A stretch of DNA of 64,000 nucleotides from the NCBI RefSeq assembly GCF_014161445.1, contig NZ_JABBXA010000015.1, positions 124,001 through 188,000 of the forward strand. The letters are read 5' to 3'. The translations under genes and the position numbers were made by a program. Source of the DNA: Microbispora sp. H13382. Lineage in GTDB: Bacteria; Actinomycetota; Actinomycetes; Streptosporangiales; Streptosporangiaceae. Positions 24,024-31,993 of the stretch are shown in pieces (the stretch's first letter is position 1; each line of letters starts with the position of its first letter). The notes beneath the pieces were generated by a model that was not told the origin of the DNA, ran no database searches, and saw only the letters and a list, made by a program, of their open reading frames with translations.

Positions 24024-24998
24024 ATGCTGGAAACCTCGGCGCGGCTGCTGCGCCTGCTGTCGTTGCTCCAGGCCAGGCGCGACTGGCCCGGCGCGATCCT
24101 GGCCGGACGGCTCGGCGTGAGCGAGCGGACCGTCCGCCGCGACGTCGATCGGCTGCGCGAACTCGGCTATCCGGTGGAGTCCACCCGGGGCACCGACGGC
24201 GGCTACCGGCTGGTCGCCGGGACCGCGATGCCGCCCCTGCTCCTCGACGACGAGGAGGCGGTGGCCGTGGCGATCGGGCTGCGGGCCGCCGGCGGCGTGG
24301 CGGGCGTCGAGGAGGCGGCCGAGCGCGCCGCCGCCAAGCTCGAGCAGGTGCTGCCGTCGCGCCTGCGCCGCAGGGTGGGCGCCCTGCAGGCGTACACCGA
24401 GCCGGTGCCGCCCGACCGGCCGGGTCCGGCGATCGATCCGGCCGTCCTGAACGCGCTGGCCGCCGCCTGCCGCGACCGCGAACGGCTGCGGTTCGACTAC
24501 CGGGGCCACGACGGCTCCTCGGGCGTACGGGTGACGGAGCCGTACCGGCTCGTGTCCTGGGGCCGCCGCTGGTATCTGGTGGCCTGGGACGTCGACCGCG
24601 ACGACTGGCGCACGTTCCGGGTGGACCGGATCGCGCCGCGTACGCCCACCGGCCCGCGGTTCCCGCCCCGCGACCCGCCCCAGGGCGGGGCGGCGGCGTA
24701 CGTCGCCCGGGGCGTGTCGGCGGCGGCCTGGCGGCACCACGCCCGGGTGCTCGTCCACGCCCCGGCCGAGGAGGTCGCCGCGCGGATCAACCCCGCCGTC
24801 GGCGTCGTGGAGGACGTCGACGACCGCACCTGCGTGCTCGTGACCGGCGCCGACACCCTGAACGCGCTCGCCGTCCACCTCGGCCTGCTCGATCTCGACT
24901 TCGAGATCACCGGTCCGCCGGACCTGGTGGAGCACCTGCGCGCACTCACCGCCCGCTACGCCCGCGCGACCGCCGCCGCGCCGGAGGGGTCAGGCTGA
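24024..24998 (+). CDS. HTH-WYL domain transcriptional regulator
   Basis: A 324-residue regulator of the YafY/DeoR-like group: an N-terminal HTH_11 domain (LLRLLSLLQARRDWPGAILAGRLGVSERTVRRDVDRLRELGYPVEST) and a WYL domain (YRGHDGSSGVRVTEPYRLVSWGRRWYLVAWDVDRDDWRTFRVDRI), followed by the WCX C-terminal extension. WYL domains bind ligands such as nucleotides or small metabolites. It is divergent from the epoxide hydrolase gene and overlaps the convergent SDR gene by 9 bp at its 3' end. Confidence 0.93.
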   Translation: MLETSARLLRLLSLLQARRDWPGAILAGRLGVSERTVRRDVDRLRELGYPVESTRGTDGGYRLVAGTAMPPLLLDDEEAVAVAIGLRAAGGVAGVEEAAERAAAKLEQVLPSRLRRRVGALQAYTEPVPPDRPGPAIDPAVLNALAAACRDRERLRFDYRGHDGSSGVRVTEPYRLVSWGRRWYLVAWDVDRDDWRTFRVDRIAPRTPTGPRFPPRDPPQGGAAAYVARGVSAAAWRHHARVLVHAPAEEVAARINPAVGVVEDVDDRTCVLVTGADTLNALAVHLGLLDLDFEITGPPDLVEHLRALTARYARATAAAPEGSG

Positions 24999-25742
24999 GG
25001 CACCGCCGTCGAGCGCCAGGTCGAGCCCCACCGCGAAGCCGGCGTCGTCCGAGGCGAGCCAGAGCACGGTGCCGGTGATCTCGTCGAGGGCGCCGACGCG
25101 GCCGATCGGCAACTGGTCCCGGAGCCGGGCGGCCCGGTCGTCCTCGGTCTCACCGGGCCGCTTGGACATCTCCGTGTCCAGCGGGCCCGGGCTGACCGCG
25201 TTGATCCTGACGCCGGCCCGGATGTTCTCCAGCGCCGCCGTACGGGTAAGCGCGCTGACCGCGGCCTTGGACGCGGCGTAGGCGCCCAGCCCGGGGACCC
25301 TCTTGTGGGCCCCGATGTTCGAGGCGATGTTGACGATCACGCCGTAGCCCTGCGCACGCATCGCGGCGATCTCGTGCTTCATCGCGAGGAAGGTCCCGGT
25401 GGCGTTCACCTGCATGACCCGCGCCCAGTCGTCCTCCGGCATGTCCGCGACCGTGCCCCCGGCGAAGACCCCGGCGTTGTTGACCGCGACGTCGAGGCGG
25501 CCGAACCGGGTGAGGATCTCCTGAACGAGCCGGGCCACACCGGCCGAGTCGGTCACGTCGACTGCGAGCGCGACGGCCCGGCCTCCCTCGGTCTCGATCA
25601 GCTTGACGGTCTGCTCCAGCGCCTCGGGACTCCGGGACGCCACCACCACGATGGCGCCCTCCCGGGCGAACCCCCGGGCGACCGCCCGGCCGACGCCGGA
25701 ACCCGCTCCGGTGACCAGAACCACAGTGTCCGTGAACCTCAT
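24990..25742 (-). CDS. SDR-family oxidoreductase
   Basis: A 250-residue classical short-chain dehydrogenase: TGAGSGVGRAVA cofactor motif, NNAG at residues near 87, catalytic Ser in NIASNIG, YAASK catalytic pair (Tyr and Lys), and SPGPLDT. It would reduce or oxidise a small alcohol or ketone with NAD(P). Start is ATG 25742 with GGAG 6 bases upstream; the frame is open further back but that stretch is promoter. A TetR-type operator candidate lies about 50 bp upstream, matching one at the TetR gene that follows. Confidence 0.93.
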   Translation of the reverse strand: MRFTDTVVLVTGAGSGVGRAVARGFAREGAIVVVASRSPEALEQTVKLIETEGGRAVALAVDVTDSAGVARLVQEILTRFGRLDVAVNNAGVFAGGTVADMPEDDWARVMQVNATGTFLAMKHEIAAMRAQGYGVIVNIASNIGAHKRVPGLGAYAASKAAVSALTRTAALENIRAGVRINAVSPGPLDTEMSKRPGETEDDRAARLRDQLPIGRVGALDEITGTVLWLASDDAGFAVGLDLALDGGASA

Positions 25743-25793
25743 CGTCACTCCTCGAATCGGGGGAGCCGAGCACGGCGAATGCCGCGCATTTCT

Positions 25794-25806
25794 AGATCGA
25801 TCAGTC
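25794..25806. promoter_or_regulatory. Candidate TetR operator, SDR promoter
   Basis: AGATCGATCAGTC shares 10 of 13 positions with AGAACGATTGGTC at 26455-26467 in front of the TetR gene. Both contain a partly symmetric core (G-A-x-C-x-A-T-x-G-x-T-C type, 8 of 12 positions matching their own complement). Shared sites in front of regulator and target suggest one binding protein. Confidence 0.6.
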
Positions 25807-25850
25807 CAAAATGGAGGTACGGAAAAGCGCATTCCTCTTCGAAGGGGCGA

Positions 25851-26432
25851 TCAGCGGAGGAGCGCGAGAGCCTGGGCGGCGGCGTCGCGGATGCGGGCGG
25901 GATCGCCGCGGCCCTTCCCCATCACCCGCAGCCCCTGCAGGAAGACGAGCACGAATCGCGCCAGCGCCCGGGGGTCGGCCTCGGCCGAGATCTCCCCTTG
26001 GGCGCGGGCGCGGATAAGCGCGGAGGTGAGCGCCGTCTCCAGACCCGTCCAGCTGGTCTCGACGAACCGGGCCACCGGCTCGTCGTCCGGCAGGAGTTCG
26101 GCCGCCGCGTTCACGATCATGCACCCTCGCCGGTCACGGTCGTGGATCGAGTCCTCGGCGTACAGCTCGACCACGGCCCGTACGGCCGGCAGGGCGGGAC
26201 CGGGCTGCGACAGCAGCTCCACGAGGTTCGGGTCGCGCGTCTGGACGTAGCGATCCAGCGCCTTCAGGTAGAGGTCGTGCTTGCCACCGAAGGTGGCGTA
26301 CAGGCTGGCGCGCCCGATACCGAGGTGCTCGACCAGGTCGGCCATCGACGTGGCCTCGTATCCGCGCCGCCAGAACAGGTCCAGGGCCCGCTCCAGCACG
26401 ACGTCGGGGTCGAACTCCTTGGTCCTCGCCAT
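25851..26432 (-). CDS. TetR/AcrR-family regulator
   Basis: A 193-residue TetR protein: HTH at residues 8-55 (FDPDVVLERALDLFWRRGYEATSMADLVEHLGIGRASLYATFGGKHDLYLKAL) and a ligand domain of the TetR_C group found in RutR/AcrR-like regulators of oxidoreductases. It lies directly upstream of the SDR gene on the same strand, and matching operator-like sequences occur in front of both, so it probably represses itself and the SDR. A FAD monooxygenase gene lies 37 bp upstream of its start. Confidence 0.92.
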   Translation of the reverse strand: MARTKEFDPDVVLERALDLFWRRGYEATSMADLVEHLGIGRASLYATFGGKHDLYLKALDRYVQTRDPNLVELLSQPGPALPAVRAVVELYAEDSIHDRDRRGCMIVNAAAELLPDDEPVARFVETSWTGLETALTSALIRARAQGEISAEADPRALARFVLVFLQGLRVMGKGRGDPARIRDAAAQALALLR

Positions 26433-26454
26433 GGCCTCGACCCTAGACCATACA

Positions 26455-26467
26455 AGAACGATTGGTC
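26455..26467. promoter_or_regulatory. Candidate TetR operator, TetR gene promoter
   Basis: AGAACGATTGGTC lies 22 bp upstream of the TetR start codon and is related to the site at 25794-25806. Its position is right for autorepression. Confidence 0.6.
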
Positions 26468-26469
26468 AA

Positions 26470-27642
26470 TTAAGCCGCGACGTGGTCGTCCCACGTGATC
26501 CGGTGGTCGTACATCCAGGCCAGCGCGTTCCGCTTCTCCACCTGTCGCATGATCACGGGAAGGATCAGGTCGCGAACGAAGGCCCCGCCGACGCCCGGCG
26601 CCTTGCCGTCGCCGTTGCGCTTGCCCTGCGCGACGACCCGTTCGACCCGCCGGCGCCGCAGCCGCTCGAAGGCGGCGAACGCGTCCGCGGTGCCGGGCAC
26701 GTCGCGCAGGCACTTCCCCAGCACCACGGCGTCCTCGATGGCCATCGACGCGCCCTGACCGGAGGACGGCGAGGTGGCGTGGGCCGCGTCTCCGACGATG
26801 ACCATGCGCTCGCCGGACCACTTGGGCACGGTCGGGAAGTCGTAGGTGTTCCAGCCGGGCAGGATGTGCGGGGTCGCGGCGATGATCTCCCGCATCGGCC
26901 CCGCGTCGCCCTCGAACAGGTCCATGAGCCTGGCCCGCCACTGCTCGGGGGTGATCGCCGCGAGTTCCTCAGGGCTCATCTCCCTGCGGCTCGGCGGGTT
27001 GGCGAACCACCACACCTGCCCCTCGGGGTGGACCATGTAGCCGAAGAAGCACCGCCTGCCGAAGACGAAGTAGCAGACCCCCGGCCTGCCCGGCGACCGC
27101 ACACCTTCGGCGTAGCCGCCCGTGTTCAGCAGCCCGACGTACCGGGCGCGGGGGGCGCCGGGGTCGATGAGGGTGCGGGTGCGCGAGCGCAGCCCGTCGG
27201 CGCCCACCAGCAGGTCGCCCTCGGCCTCGCTCCCGTCCGCGAAGACCGCCCGCACCCCCTGCGGGGTGGCCGAGGCGTCGACGAGCCGCCTGCCGTAGTG
27301 GATCGGCACGCCCCGCCGTACGGCCTCGTCGCGCAGCGCCTGGTAGAGGTCGGCGCGCCGGAGTGTGCGGCTCGGCTGGCTCGTGGTCGCCAGCGGCCTG
27401 CCGCGCGCGTTGCGGATCTCCATGACCGGCGTGTCCATGCCGAGGCCGCCGACGACGTCGTCCAGGCCGAGCAGCCGCAGGGCCTCCAGTCCGTTGCGCG
27501 CGACCGTGAGGAAGGCGCCGACCCCCTCGGCGCCCCGGTCGTACGCCTCGAAGACCTCGCTGTCGACTCCGGCGCGCCGCAGCGCCATGGCCGTGACGGG
27601 ACCCGCGATCCCGCCGCCGATGATCAGAGCTTTCTTGGTCAT
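26470..27642 (-). CDS. FAD-dependent monooxygenase
   Basis: A 390-residue group A flavin monooxygenase when read from ATG 27642 (MTKKALIIGGGIAGPVTAMALRRAG): GxGxxG motif, the DG motif in GDLLVGADGLRSRTR, and the second FAD motif VIVGDAAHATSPSSGQGASMAIEDAVVL. Such enzymes hydroxylate aromatic or tetracycline-like substrates with NAD(P)H. It is divergent from the PadR regulator with only 55 bp between start codons, which marks PadR as its likely repressor. The same frame runs upstream to 27726 but through promoter sequence. Confidence 0.92.
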   Translation of the reverse strand: MTKKALIIGGGIAGPVTAMALRRAGVDSEVFEAYDRGAEGVGAFLTVARNGLEALRLLGLDDVVGGLGMDTPVMEIRNARGRPLATTSQPSRTLRRADLYQALRDEAVRRGVPIHYGRRLVDASATPQGVRAVFADGSEAEGDLLVGADGLRSRTRTLIDPGAPRARYVGLLNTGGYAEGVRSPGRPGVCYFVFGRRCFFGYMVHPEGQVWWFANPPSRREMSPEELAAITPEQWRARLMDLFEGDAGPMREIIAATPHILPGWNTYDFPTVPKWSGERMVIVGDAAHATSPSSGQGASMAIEDAVVLGKCLRDVPGTADAFAAFERLRRRRVERVVAQGKRNGDGKAPGVGGAFVRDLILPVIMRQVEKRNALAWMYDHRITWDDHVAA

Positions 27643-27646
27643 GCTC

Positions 27647-27668
27647 TGACTATACATATTATGACTAT
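27647..27668. promoter_or_regulatory. AT-rich divergent promoter with TGACTAT direct repeat
   Basis: The gap between the monooxygenase and PadR genes is strikingly AT-rich. TGACTAT occurs at 27647-27653 and again at 27662-27668 (15-bp period), with TATACATATTAT between, which offers -10 elements in both directions. PadR operators are often AT-rich and located between divergent genes. Confidence 0.6.
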
Positions 27669-27697
27669 TTGCGGACAAGGCCCCTATGATGGGCGCC

Positions 27698-28267
27698 ATG
27701 TCGACGCGGCGCTCTCCCCTGGCCACGGCGGTGCTCGCCCTGGTCTGCGAGTCGCCGATGCACGCCTACCGCATGCAGCAGCTGATCAAGGAGCGCCATC
27801 AGGACGACGTGGTCAACGTCGCGCAGCGCAACAGCGTGTACCAGACCATCGACCGCCTGCTCCGCGACGGGCTGCTGGCGGTCCGCGAGACCACCCGCGA
27901 GGAGAACCGGCCGGAGCGCACGGTCTACGAGGCCACCCAACTGGGCCGGGAGACGCTCAAGCAGTGGATGCGCACCATGCTGTCCACCCCGGCCCGGGAG
28001 TTTCCCGAGTTCCCCGCCGCGCTCGCCTTCCTGCCCGTGCTGCCGCCGGACGAGGCGCTGGCCGCGCTGCGGCAGCGGATCGCCGCGCTGGAGACGCGAC
28101 TGGCCGCGCTCGACGCCGAGCTGGCCGAGAGCCTGACCTTCGTGGCCCGCCTCTTCCTCGTGGAGTCCGAATACCAGCGGGGGCAGGTCGCCACCGAGCT
28201 GGAGTTCGTCCGCGGCCTCGCCGACGACCTCGCCGAAGGCCGCCTCACCTGGGACTTCCGCCTCTGA
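27698..28267 (+). CDS. PadR-family regulator
   Basis: A 189-residue PadR protein: winged helix (SPLATAVLALVCESPMHAYRMQQLIKERHQDDVVNVAQRNSVYQTIDRLLRDGLLAV, YEATQLGRETLKQWM) and a C-terminal helical dimerisation domain (ALRQRIAALETRLAALDAEL). I chose ATG 27698; ATGs at 27686 and 27689 are possible. It is divergent from the FAD monooxygenase, its probable target, and is followed by an aldo/keto reductase gene on the same strand. Confidence 0.92.
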   Translation: MSTRRSPLATAVLALVCESPMHAYRMQQLIKERHQDDVVNVAQRNSVYQTIDRLLRDGLLAVRETTREENRPERTVYEATQLGRETLKQWMRTMLSTPAREFPEFPAALAFLPVLPPDEALAALRQRIAALETRLAALDAELAESLTFVARLFLVESEYQRGQVATELEFVRGLADDLAEGRLTWDFRL

Positions 28268-28282
28268 GGCGCGCCGGGCTCG

Positions 28283-28300
28283 CCTGGAGTCCACTCCAGG
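28283..28300. promoter_or_regulatory. MerR-type operator-like palindrome before aldo/keto reductase
   Basis: CCTGGAGT-CC-ACTCCAGG is a perfect dyad followed after 2 bases by CCTAGGGT, which could be a -10 box. The start codon is 17 bp past the dyad. The shape (8-bp arms, 2-bp centre, immediately before a -10) is the classic layout for MerR-family activators that work on long-spacer promoters. It could instead be a terminator for the PadR gene, but it has no T tract. No MerR gene is in the window. Confidence 0.6.
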
Positions 28301-28317
28301 TACCTAGGGTGGGGGGC

Positions 28318-29286
28318 ATGGAATACGGACACCTTGGCCGCACCGGCCTGCTGGTCAGCAAGCTCTGCCTGGGGACCATGAACTTCGGTCCGCAGACCAC
28401 GGAAGAGGACTCTTTCGCGATCATGGATCGCGCCCATGAGCTCGGGATCAACTTCTTCGACACGGCCAACGTGTACGGCTGGGTCAAGGGCGAGGGGATC
28501 ACCGAGAACATCATCGGCCGCTGGTTCGCGCAGGGCGGGGGCCGCCGCGAGCGTACGGTCATCGCCACCAAGCTGTACGGCTCGATGGGCGACTGGCCGA
28601 ACGAGGAGAAGCTGTCGGCGCTGCACATCCGGCGGGCGGCGGAGGCCTCGCTGCGCCGCATGCAGACCGACTACATCGACGTCTACCAGGCCCACCACAT
28701 CGACCGGGACACCCCGTTCGAGGAGTTCTGGGAGGCCATGGACATCCTCAAGCAGCAGGGCAAGATCCTGTACGTCGGCTCGTCGAACTTCGCCGGCTGG
28801 CACATCGCCAAGGCCCAGGAGTCGGCCCGGCGCCGGGGCACCGTCGGCCTGGTCAGCGAGCAGTCCCACTACAACCTGCTCGTCCGCGCGCCCGAGCTGG
28901 AGGTCATCCCTGCCTGTGAGGACTACGGCCTCGGCCTGATCCCGTGGAGCCCGCTCGCGGGCGGCCTGCTCGGCGGCGTCCTCCGGAAGATCGACAAGGG
29001 CCGCTCCGCGGCCGACCACATCGTCGCCCAGCTCGACAAGCACCGCGACAAGATCGAGCGCTACGAGGCGTTCTGCGACGAGCTCGGCGAGGACCCGGCC
29101 AACGTCGGGCTGGCGTGGCTGCTGCACCAGCGGGCGGTCACCGCGCCGATCATCGGCCCCCGTACGGTCGAGCAGCTCGACGGTACGCTCCGGGCGCTGG
29201 AGATCGAGCTGAACGACAAGGCGCTCGCCCGGCTCGACGAGATCTTCCCCGGCTTCAAGACCGCCCCGGAGGAGTACGCCTGGTGA
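28318..29286 (+). CDS. Aldo/keto reductase
   Basis: A 322-residue NADPH-dependent AKR: GRTGLLVSKLCLGTMNFG, FFDTANVYG (catalytic Asp and Tyr), IATKLYGS (Lys), YQAHHIDRDTPFEE (His), YVGSSNFAGWHI, and the cofactor segment GPRTVEQLDGTLRALE. The TIM-barrel core is complete. It probably reduces aldehydes or quinones. The upstream dyad suggests redox or electrophile control by a MerR-type activator encoded elsewhere. A MITE-like element begins 17 bp after its stop codon. Confidence 0.94.
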   Translation: MEYGHLGRTGLLVSKLCLGTMNFGPQTTEEDSFAIMDRAHELGINFFDTANVYGWVKGEGITENIIGRWFAQGGGRRERTVIATKLYGSMGDWPNEEKLSALHIRRAAEASLRRMQTDYIDVYQAHHIDRDTPFEEFWEAMDILKQQGKILYVGSSNFAGWHIAKAQESARRRGTVGLVSEQSHYNLLVRAPELEVIPACEDYGLGLIPWSPLAGGLLGGVLRKIDKGRSAADHIVAQLDKHRDKIERYEAFCDELGEDPANVGLAWLLHQRAVTAPIIGPRTVEQLDGTLRALEIELNDKALARLDEIFPGFKTAPEEYAW

Positions 29287-29303
29287 TCAGGCGGTGTTGA
29301 GGA

Positions 29304-29505
29304 GTGCCTGACAAATGCTGCCCGTCGCGAGCGTGGATCCAGGTGGATGCATCGCAAGGCGGAGGAGGAGCCGATAACAGCGTTATCGGCGACGACGACC
29401 CCGGGCCCCGCGGAAATTCCGAGCCTGCGAGGAATTTTCGTGGGTGGGGCAACGCAGCGAGGCGCCGCCTGGGCCACGCGCAGCAGGGCTTGATTTGTCA
29501 GGGAC
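29304..29505. mobile_element. MITE-like element of about 200 bp
   Basis: The ends are inverted repeats: GTGCCTGACAAAT at 29304-29316 and ATTTGTCAGGGAC at 29493-29505 (12 of 13 positions match). Inside, subterminal segments also pair (GCGTGGATCCAGGTGG against the complement of the GGGCCACGCG stretch near 29470), and the centre carries a perfect hairpin CCGATAAC-AGC-GTTATCGG at 29371-29389. There is no coding capacity. The structure fits a non-autonomous inverted-repeat element; I see no clear target duplication. A highly structured RNA is the alternative. Confidence 0.65.
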
Positions 29506-29587
29506 GACCTAGGAGCGCGCCGACGATCACGATGAGCACGAGCAGCGCGAGCACCGTGGGCAGCAGCCAGCGTCGAGGACGATCCAC
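29498..29587 (-). CDS. Possible 29-residue membrane peptide
   Basis: From GTG 29587 a frame reads V-D-R-P-R-R-W-L-L-P-T-V-L-A-L-L-V-L-I-V-I-V-G-A-L-L-G-R-P: a basic N-terminus followed by one hydrophobic helix, as in small actinobacterial membrane proteins. It begins 10 bases after the thpR stop codon on the same strand. Its stop codon lies in the terminal repeat of the MITE-like element, so insertion may have set the C-terminus. There is no strong ribosome site. Confidence 0.35.
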   Translation of the reverse strand: MDRPRRWLLPTVLALLVLIVIVGALLGRP

Positions 29588-29597
29588 GTCATGGAGC

Positions 29598-30167
29598 CTA
29601 GTCGCGGACTGCCAATGGGTACGCCTCGACCTGCTCGTAGCGCACGCTCGCCCCGATGTGGCTGCGTACGAGGTGCACCGACGACACCTCCCAGCGCCGC
29701 CCGCCGAAGGCGCTCAGGGCGCCGACCAGGGGGCGCAGGTCGTCGCCGTGGCGTGACCGGGTCCTGGAGCGGGCCAGGGTGAGATGGGGATGGAACCGCT
29801 TGCGGTCGGTCTCCGCCGCCCCGGCCCGCCGGGCCCCGGCCGCCACCGAGCCGGCGAGCCGCGTCAGCGCCGGTCCGGCGTCCAGACCGACCCAGAAGAT
29901 CCGTCCCCGGGAGGCGGAGGGGAAGGCGCCGGCGCCGCCGAACGCCACCGTCTCAGGGGAATGCCGGGCGGCCGCCCGGGCCAGCCGTACGCGTAGCTCG
30001 GGCAGGACGTCGTCGGGCACCTCGCCGAGGAAGGCCACGGTGACGTGCCACAGCGCGGGATCGACCCAGCGCAGCTGCGACCACTCGGCGCGTACGGGGT
30101 CGACCGCCGTGGCGATCTCCGCCAGCGCCTCAGGCGGCGGCAGCAGCGCCACGAACAATCTGCTCAC
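29598..30167 (-). CDS. thpR: RNA 2',3'-cyclic phosphodiesterase (2H family)
   Basis: A 189-residue 2H phosphoesterase with the two diagnostic H-x-T motifs: W-H-V-T-V at residues 40-44 and H-P-H-L-T-L near residue 128. The start MSRLFVALLPP is typical of ThpR/LigT. It opens 2',3'-cyclic phosphates on RNA ends. The first 38 bp overlap the end of the MFS transporter gene, so it is probably read from the MarR-MFS operon. Confidence 0.92.
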   Translation of the reverse strand: MSRLFVALLPPPEALAEIATAVDPVRAEWSQLRWVDPALWHVTVAFLGEVPDDVLPELRVRLARAAARHSPETVAFGGAGAFPSASRGRIFWVGLDAGPALTRLAGSVAAGARRAGAAETDRKRFHPHLTLARSRTRSRHGDDLRPLVGALSAFGGRRWEVSSVHLVRSHIGASVRYEQVEAYPLAVRD

Positions 30168-31383
30168 GTGCCGATTCTTCCTTGCCAGCCACGCGTGCCG
30201 CGACCATCCGGGTCACCAGCACCGCCAGGAAGACGCCACACATGCTCAGCACGCCGGCGGCCACGACCGAGACCCGGGGGCCGGCCAGCTCGGCGAGCCA
30301 GCCCACCAGCGGCGACCCGATCGGGGCTCCCCCGGTGAAGACCAGCACGTAGATCCCCATCACCCGACCGCGCATCTCGGGCGAGGCGCCGAGCTGCACG
30401 ATCGTGTTCGCGGTCGTGTTGACCGTGATCATCGCCATGCCCGCGGGGACGAGCATCAGCAGGAAGGCCGGGTATCCGGGAGCGAGCCCGGCGGCGACCT
30501 GGAACAGCCCGAAGCACAGCGCCCCGGCGATCAGGAACCGGCGGCTCGGCTTGACCCGGCGCGCGGCGAGCAGCGCCCCGCCGAACGCCCCGACGGCGAA
30601 CGCGCTGGACGCGACGCCGAAGGAGGACGCGCCCGCGCCGAACGCCTGCTTGGCCATCAACGCGATGCTGGTCGAGAAGCTCTGCGCGAAGATCGCCATG
30701 AACGCCACGAGCAGTAGCGGAAGAAGCAGGTCCGGCCGGTTGCCGACGTAGCGCAGGCCCTCCCGCAGCTGGCCCTTGCCCCGCGGCACGGGCTCGGGCG
30801 AGCGCAGCTCGGACACCCGCATGAGCGCGAGACCGGTGATCACCGCGGCGAACGACGCGGCGTTCAGCACGAAGATCGGGCCGGTGCCCATCCAGGAGAT
30901 CAGCAGGCCGGCCACCGCCGGGCCGACGACCCGGGCGAGGTTGAAGGTCGAGCTGTTCAGCGCGATGGCGTTCGGCAGGTCCCGCCGGCCCACCATCTCC
31001 ACCACGAACGACTGCCGTGTGGGCACCTCGACGCACGACACCAGGCCGAGCGTGAACGCCATCGCGTACACGTGCCAGACCTGGGCCGTGCCGGTGAGCA
31101 CCAGCACGCCCATGGTCAGCGCCAGCAGCCCCATGAGCGTCTGGGCCACCATGAGGATCCGGCGCTTGGGGTAGCGGTCCGCGATGACCCCGCCGAACAT
31201 GCCGAACAGCATCGTCGGCAGGAACTGCAGCGCCACGGTGACGCCGAGCGCCGAGCCGCGGCCGTGCGAGAGGTCGAGGACCAGCCAGTCCTGGGCGGTG
31301 CGCTGCATCCAGGTGCCGACGTTGGAGACGACGCCCCCGGCGGCGAACAGACGGTAGTTGTGGTTCCGCAGCGAGCGGAACAT
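30130..31383 (-). CDS. MFS transporter (MFS_3 / EntS-like)
   Basis: A 417-residue major facilitator with about 12 membrane helices. The start MFRSLRNHNYRLFAAGGVVSNVGTWMQRTAQDWLVLDL and the loop GVIADRYPKRRILM are characteristic of the MFS_3 (enterobactin exporter-like) group, usually drug or siderophore exporters. It begins 5 bp after the MarR gene and overlaps thpR at the other end. MarR co-transcription suggests induction by a toxic compound that the pump removes. Confidence 0.92.
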   Translation of the reverse strand: MFRSLRNHNYRLFAAGGVVSNVGTWMQRTAQDWLVLDLSHGRGSALGVTVALQFLPTMLFGMFGGVIADRYPKRRILMVAQTLMGLLALTMGVLVLTGTAQVWHVYAMAFTLGLVSCVEVPTRQSFVVEMVGRRDLPNAIALNSSTFNLARVVGPAVAGLLISWMGTGPIFVLNAASFAAVITGLALMRVSELRSPEPVPRGKGQLREGLRYVGNRPDLLLPLLLVAFMAIFAQSFSTSIALMAKQAFGAGASSFGVASSAFAVGAFGGALLAARRVKPSRRFLIAGALCFGLFQVAAGLAPGYPAFLLMLVPAGMAMITVNTTANTIVQLGASPEMRGRVMGIYVLVFTGGAPIGSPLVGWLAELAGPRVSVVAAGVLSMCGVFLAVLVTRMVAARVAGKEESAREQIVRGAAAAA

Positions 31384-31388
31384 GCCGC

Positions 31389-31832
31389 CTACATCGTCGA
31401 CAGCTTCTCCAGGATCGGCGCCGCCGCTCGCAGTGTCGCCCTCTCCTCCGGCGTCAGATCCCTGAGCCGCTGCGCCAGCCAGGCTTCCTTGGTGCGGCGC
31501 TCCTCCTTCAGCAGCTCCGCTCCCTGCGGCGTCACGCTGACCGTCACCTGCCGCCGGTCGGTCGGATGCGGACTGCGTGCCAGCAGACCCCGCTCCTCCA
31601 GCTTGGCGATCACGCGGGTCATCGAGGGTGGCTGCACCTTCTCGTGCTCCGCGAGCTCGCCGGGAGTCATTGCGGTGTGGCGCTCGACGGCGACGAGCGT
31701 CGCGAGCTGTGTGGGCGTCAGTGAGTGGTGCGCGGCCTGCCTGCGCATCCGTCGCGTCAGCCGGGCGAGGGACACGCGCAAGGCGGACGCGAGAGCGGCG
31801 TCGCTGCGTAAGTTCTGGGCGTTCGTTAGCAT
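31389..31832 (-). CDS. MarR-family regulator
   Basis: A 147-residue MarR protein with the winged helix (LTPTQLATLVAVERHTAMTPGELAEHEKVQPPSMTRVIAKLEERGLLARSPHPTDRRQVTVSVTPQG). The DRR wing motif and surrounding helices are complete. It leads a three-gene unit with the MFS pump and thpR. An inverted repeat covering its start codon suggests autorepression. Confidence 0.93.
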   Translation of the reverse strand: MLTNAQNLRSDAALASALRVSLARLTRRMRRQAAHHSLTPTQLATLVAVERHTAMTPGELAEHEKVQPPSMTRVIAKLEERGLLARSPHPTDRRQVTVSVTPQGAELLKEERRTKEAWLAQRLRDLTPEERATLRAAAPILEKLSTM

Positions 31833-31852
31833 AAGTCATTACCTTTGCTAAC
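31825..31852. promoter_or_regulatory. MarR operator candidate over start codon
   Basis: GTTAGC (31825-31830) and GCTAAC (31847-31852) form an inverted repeat with a 16-bp spacer; the left arm abuts the MarR ATG. The 16-bp centre is AT-rich and offers a promoter -10. The arrangement fits MarR autorepression. Confidence 0.6.
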
Positions 31853-31946
31853 TATATGGTGCATGTCCGCATTCCTCCAAACCGTCCTGCTCTGCACGGT
31901 GATCGCGACACACCGTACCGGCGAGTCACCGGGCCCGCGGACGACG

Positions 31947-31976
31947 AAGGCCCGGCCCCCATGGGGACCGGGCCTT
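31947..31976 (-). terminator. Terminator of the AraC-VOC unit
   Basis: AAGGCCCGG and CCGGGCCTT flank an inner CCCC/GGGG pair: a nearly perfect 30-bp palindrome 18 bp past the VOC stop codon. It may also serve as a boundary against the MarR promoter region. Confidence 0.75.
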
Positions 31977-31993
31977 CCGGACGCGCACCGGCG

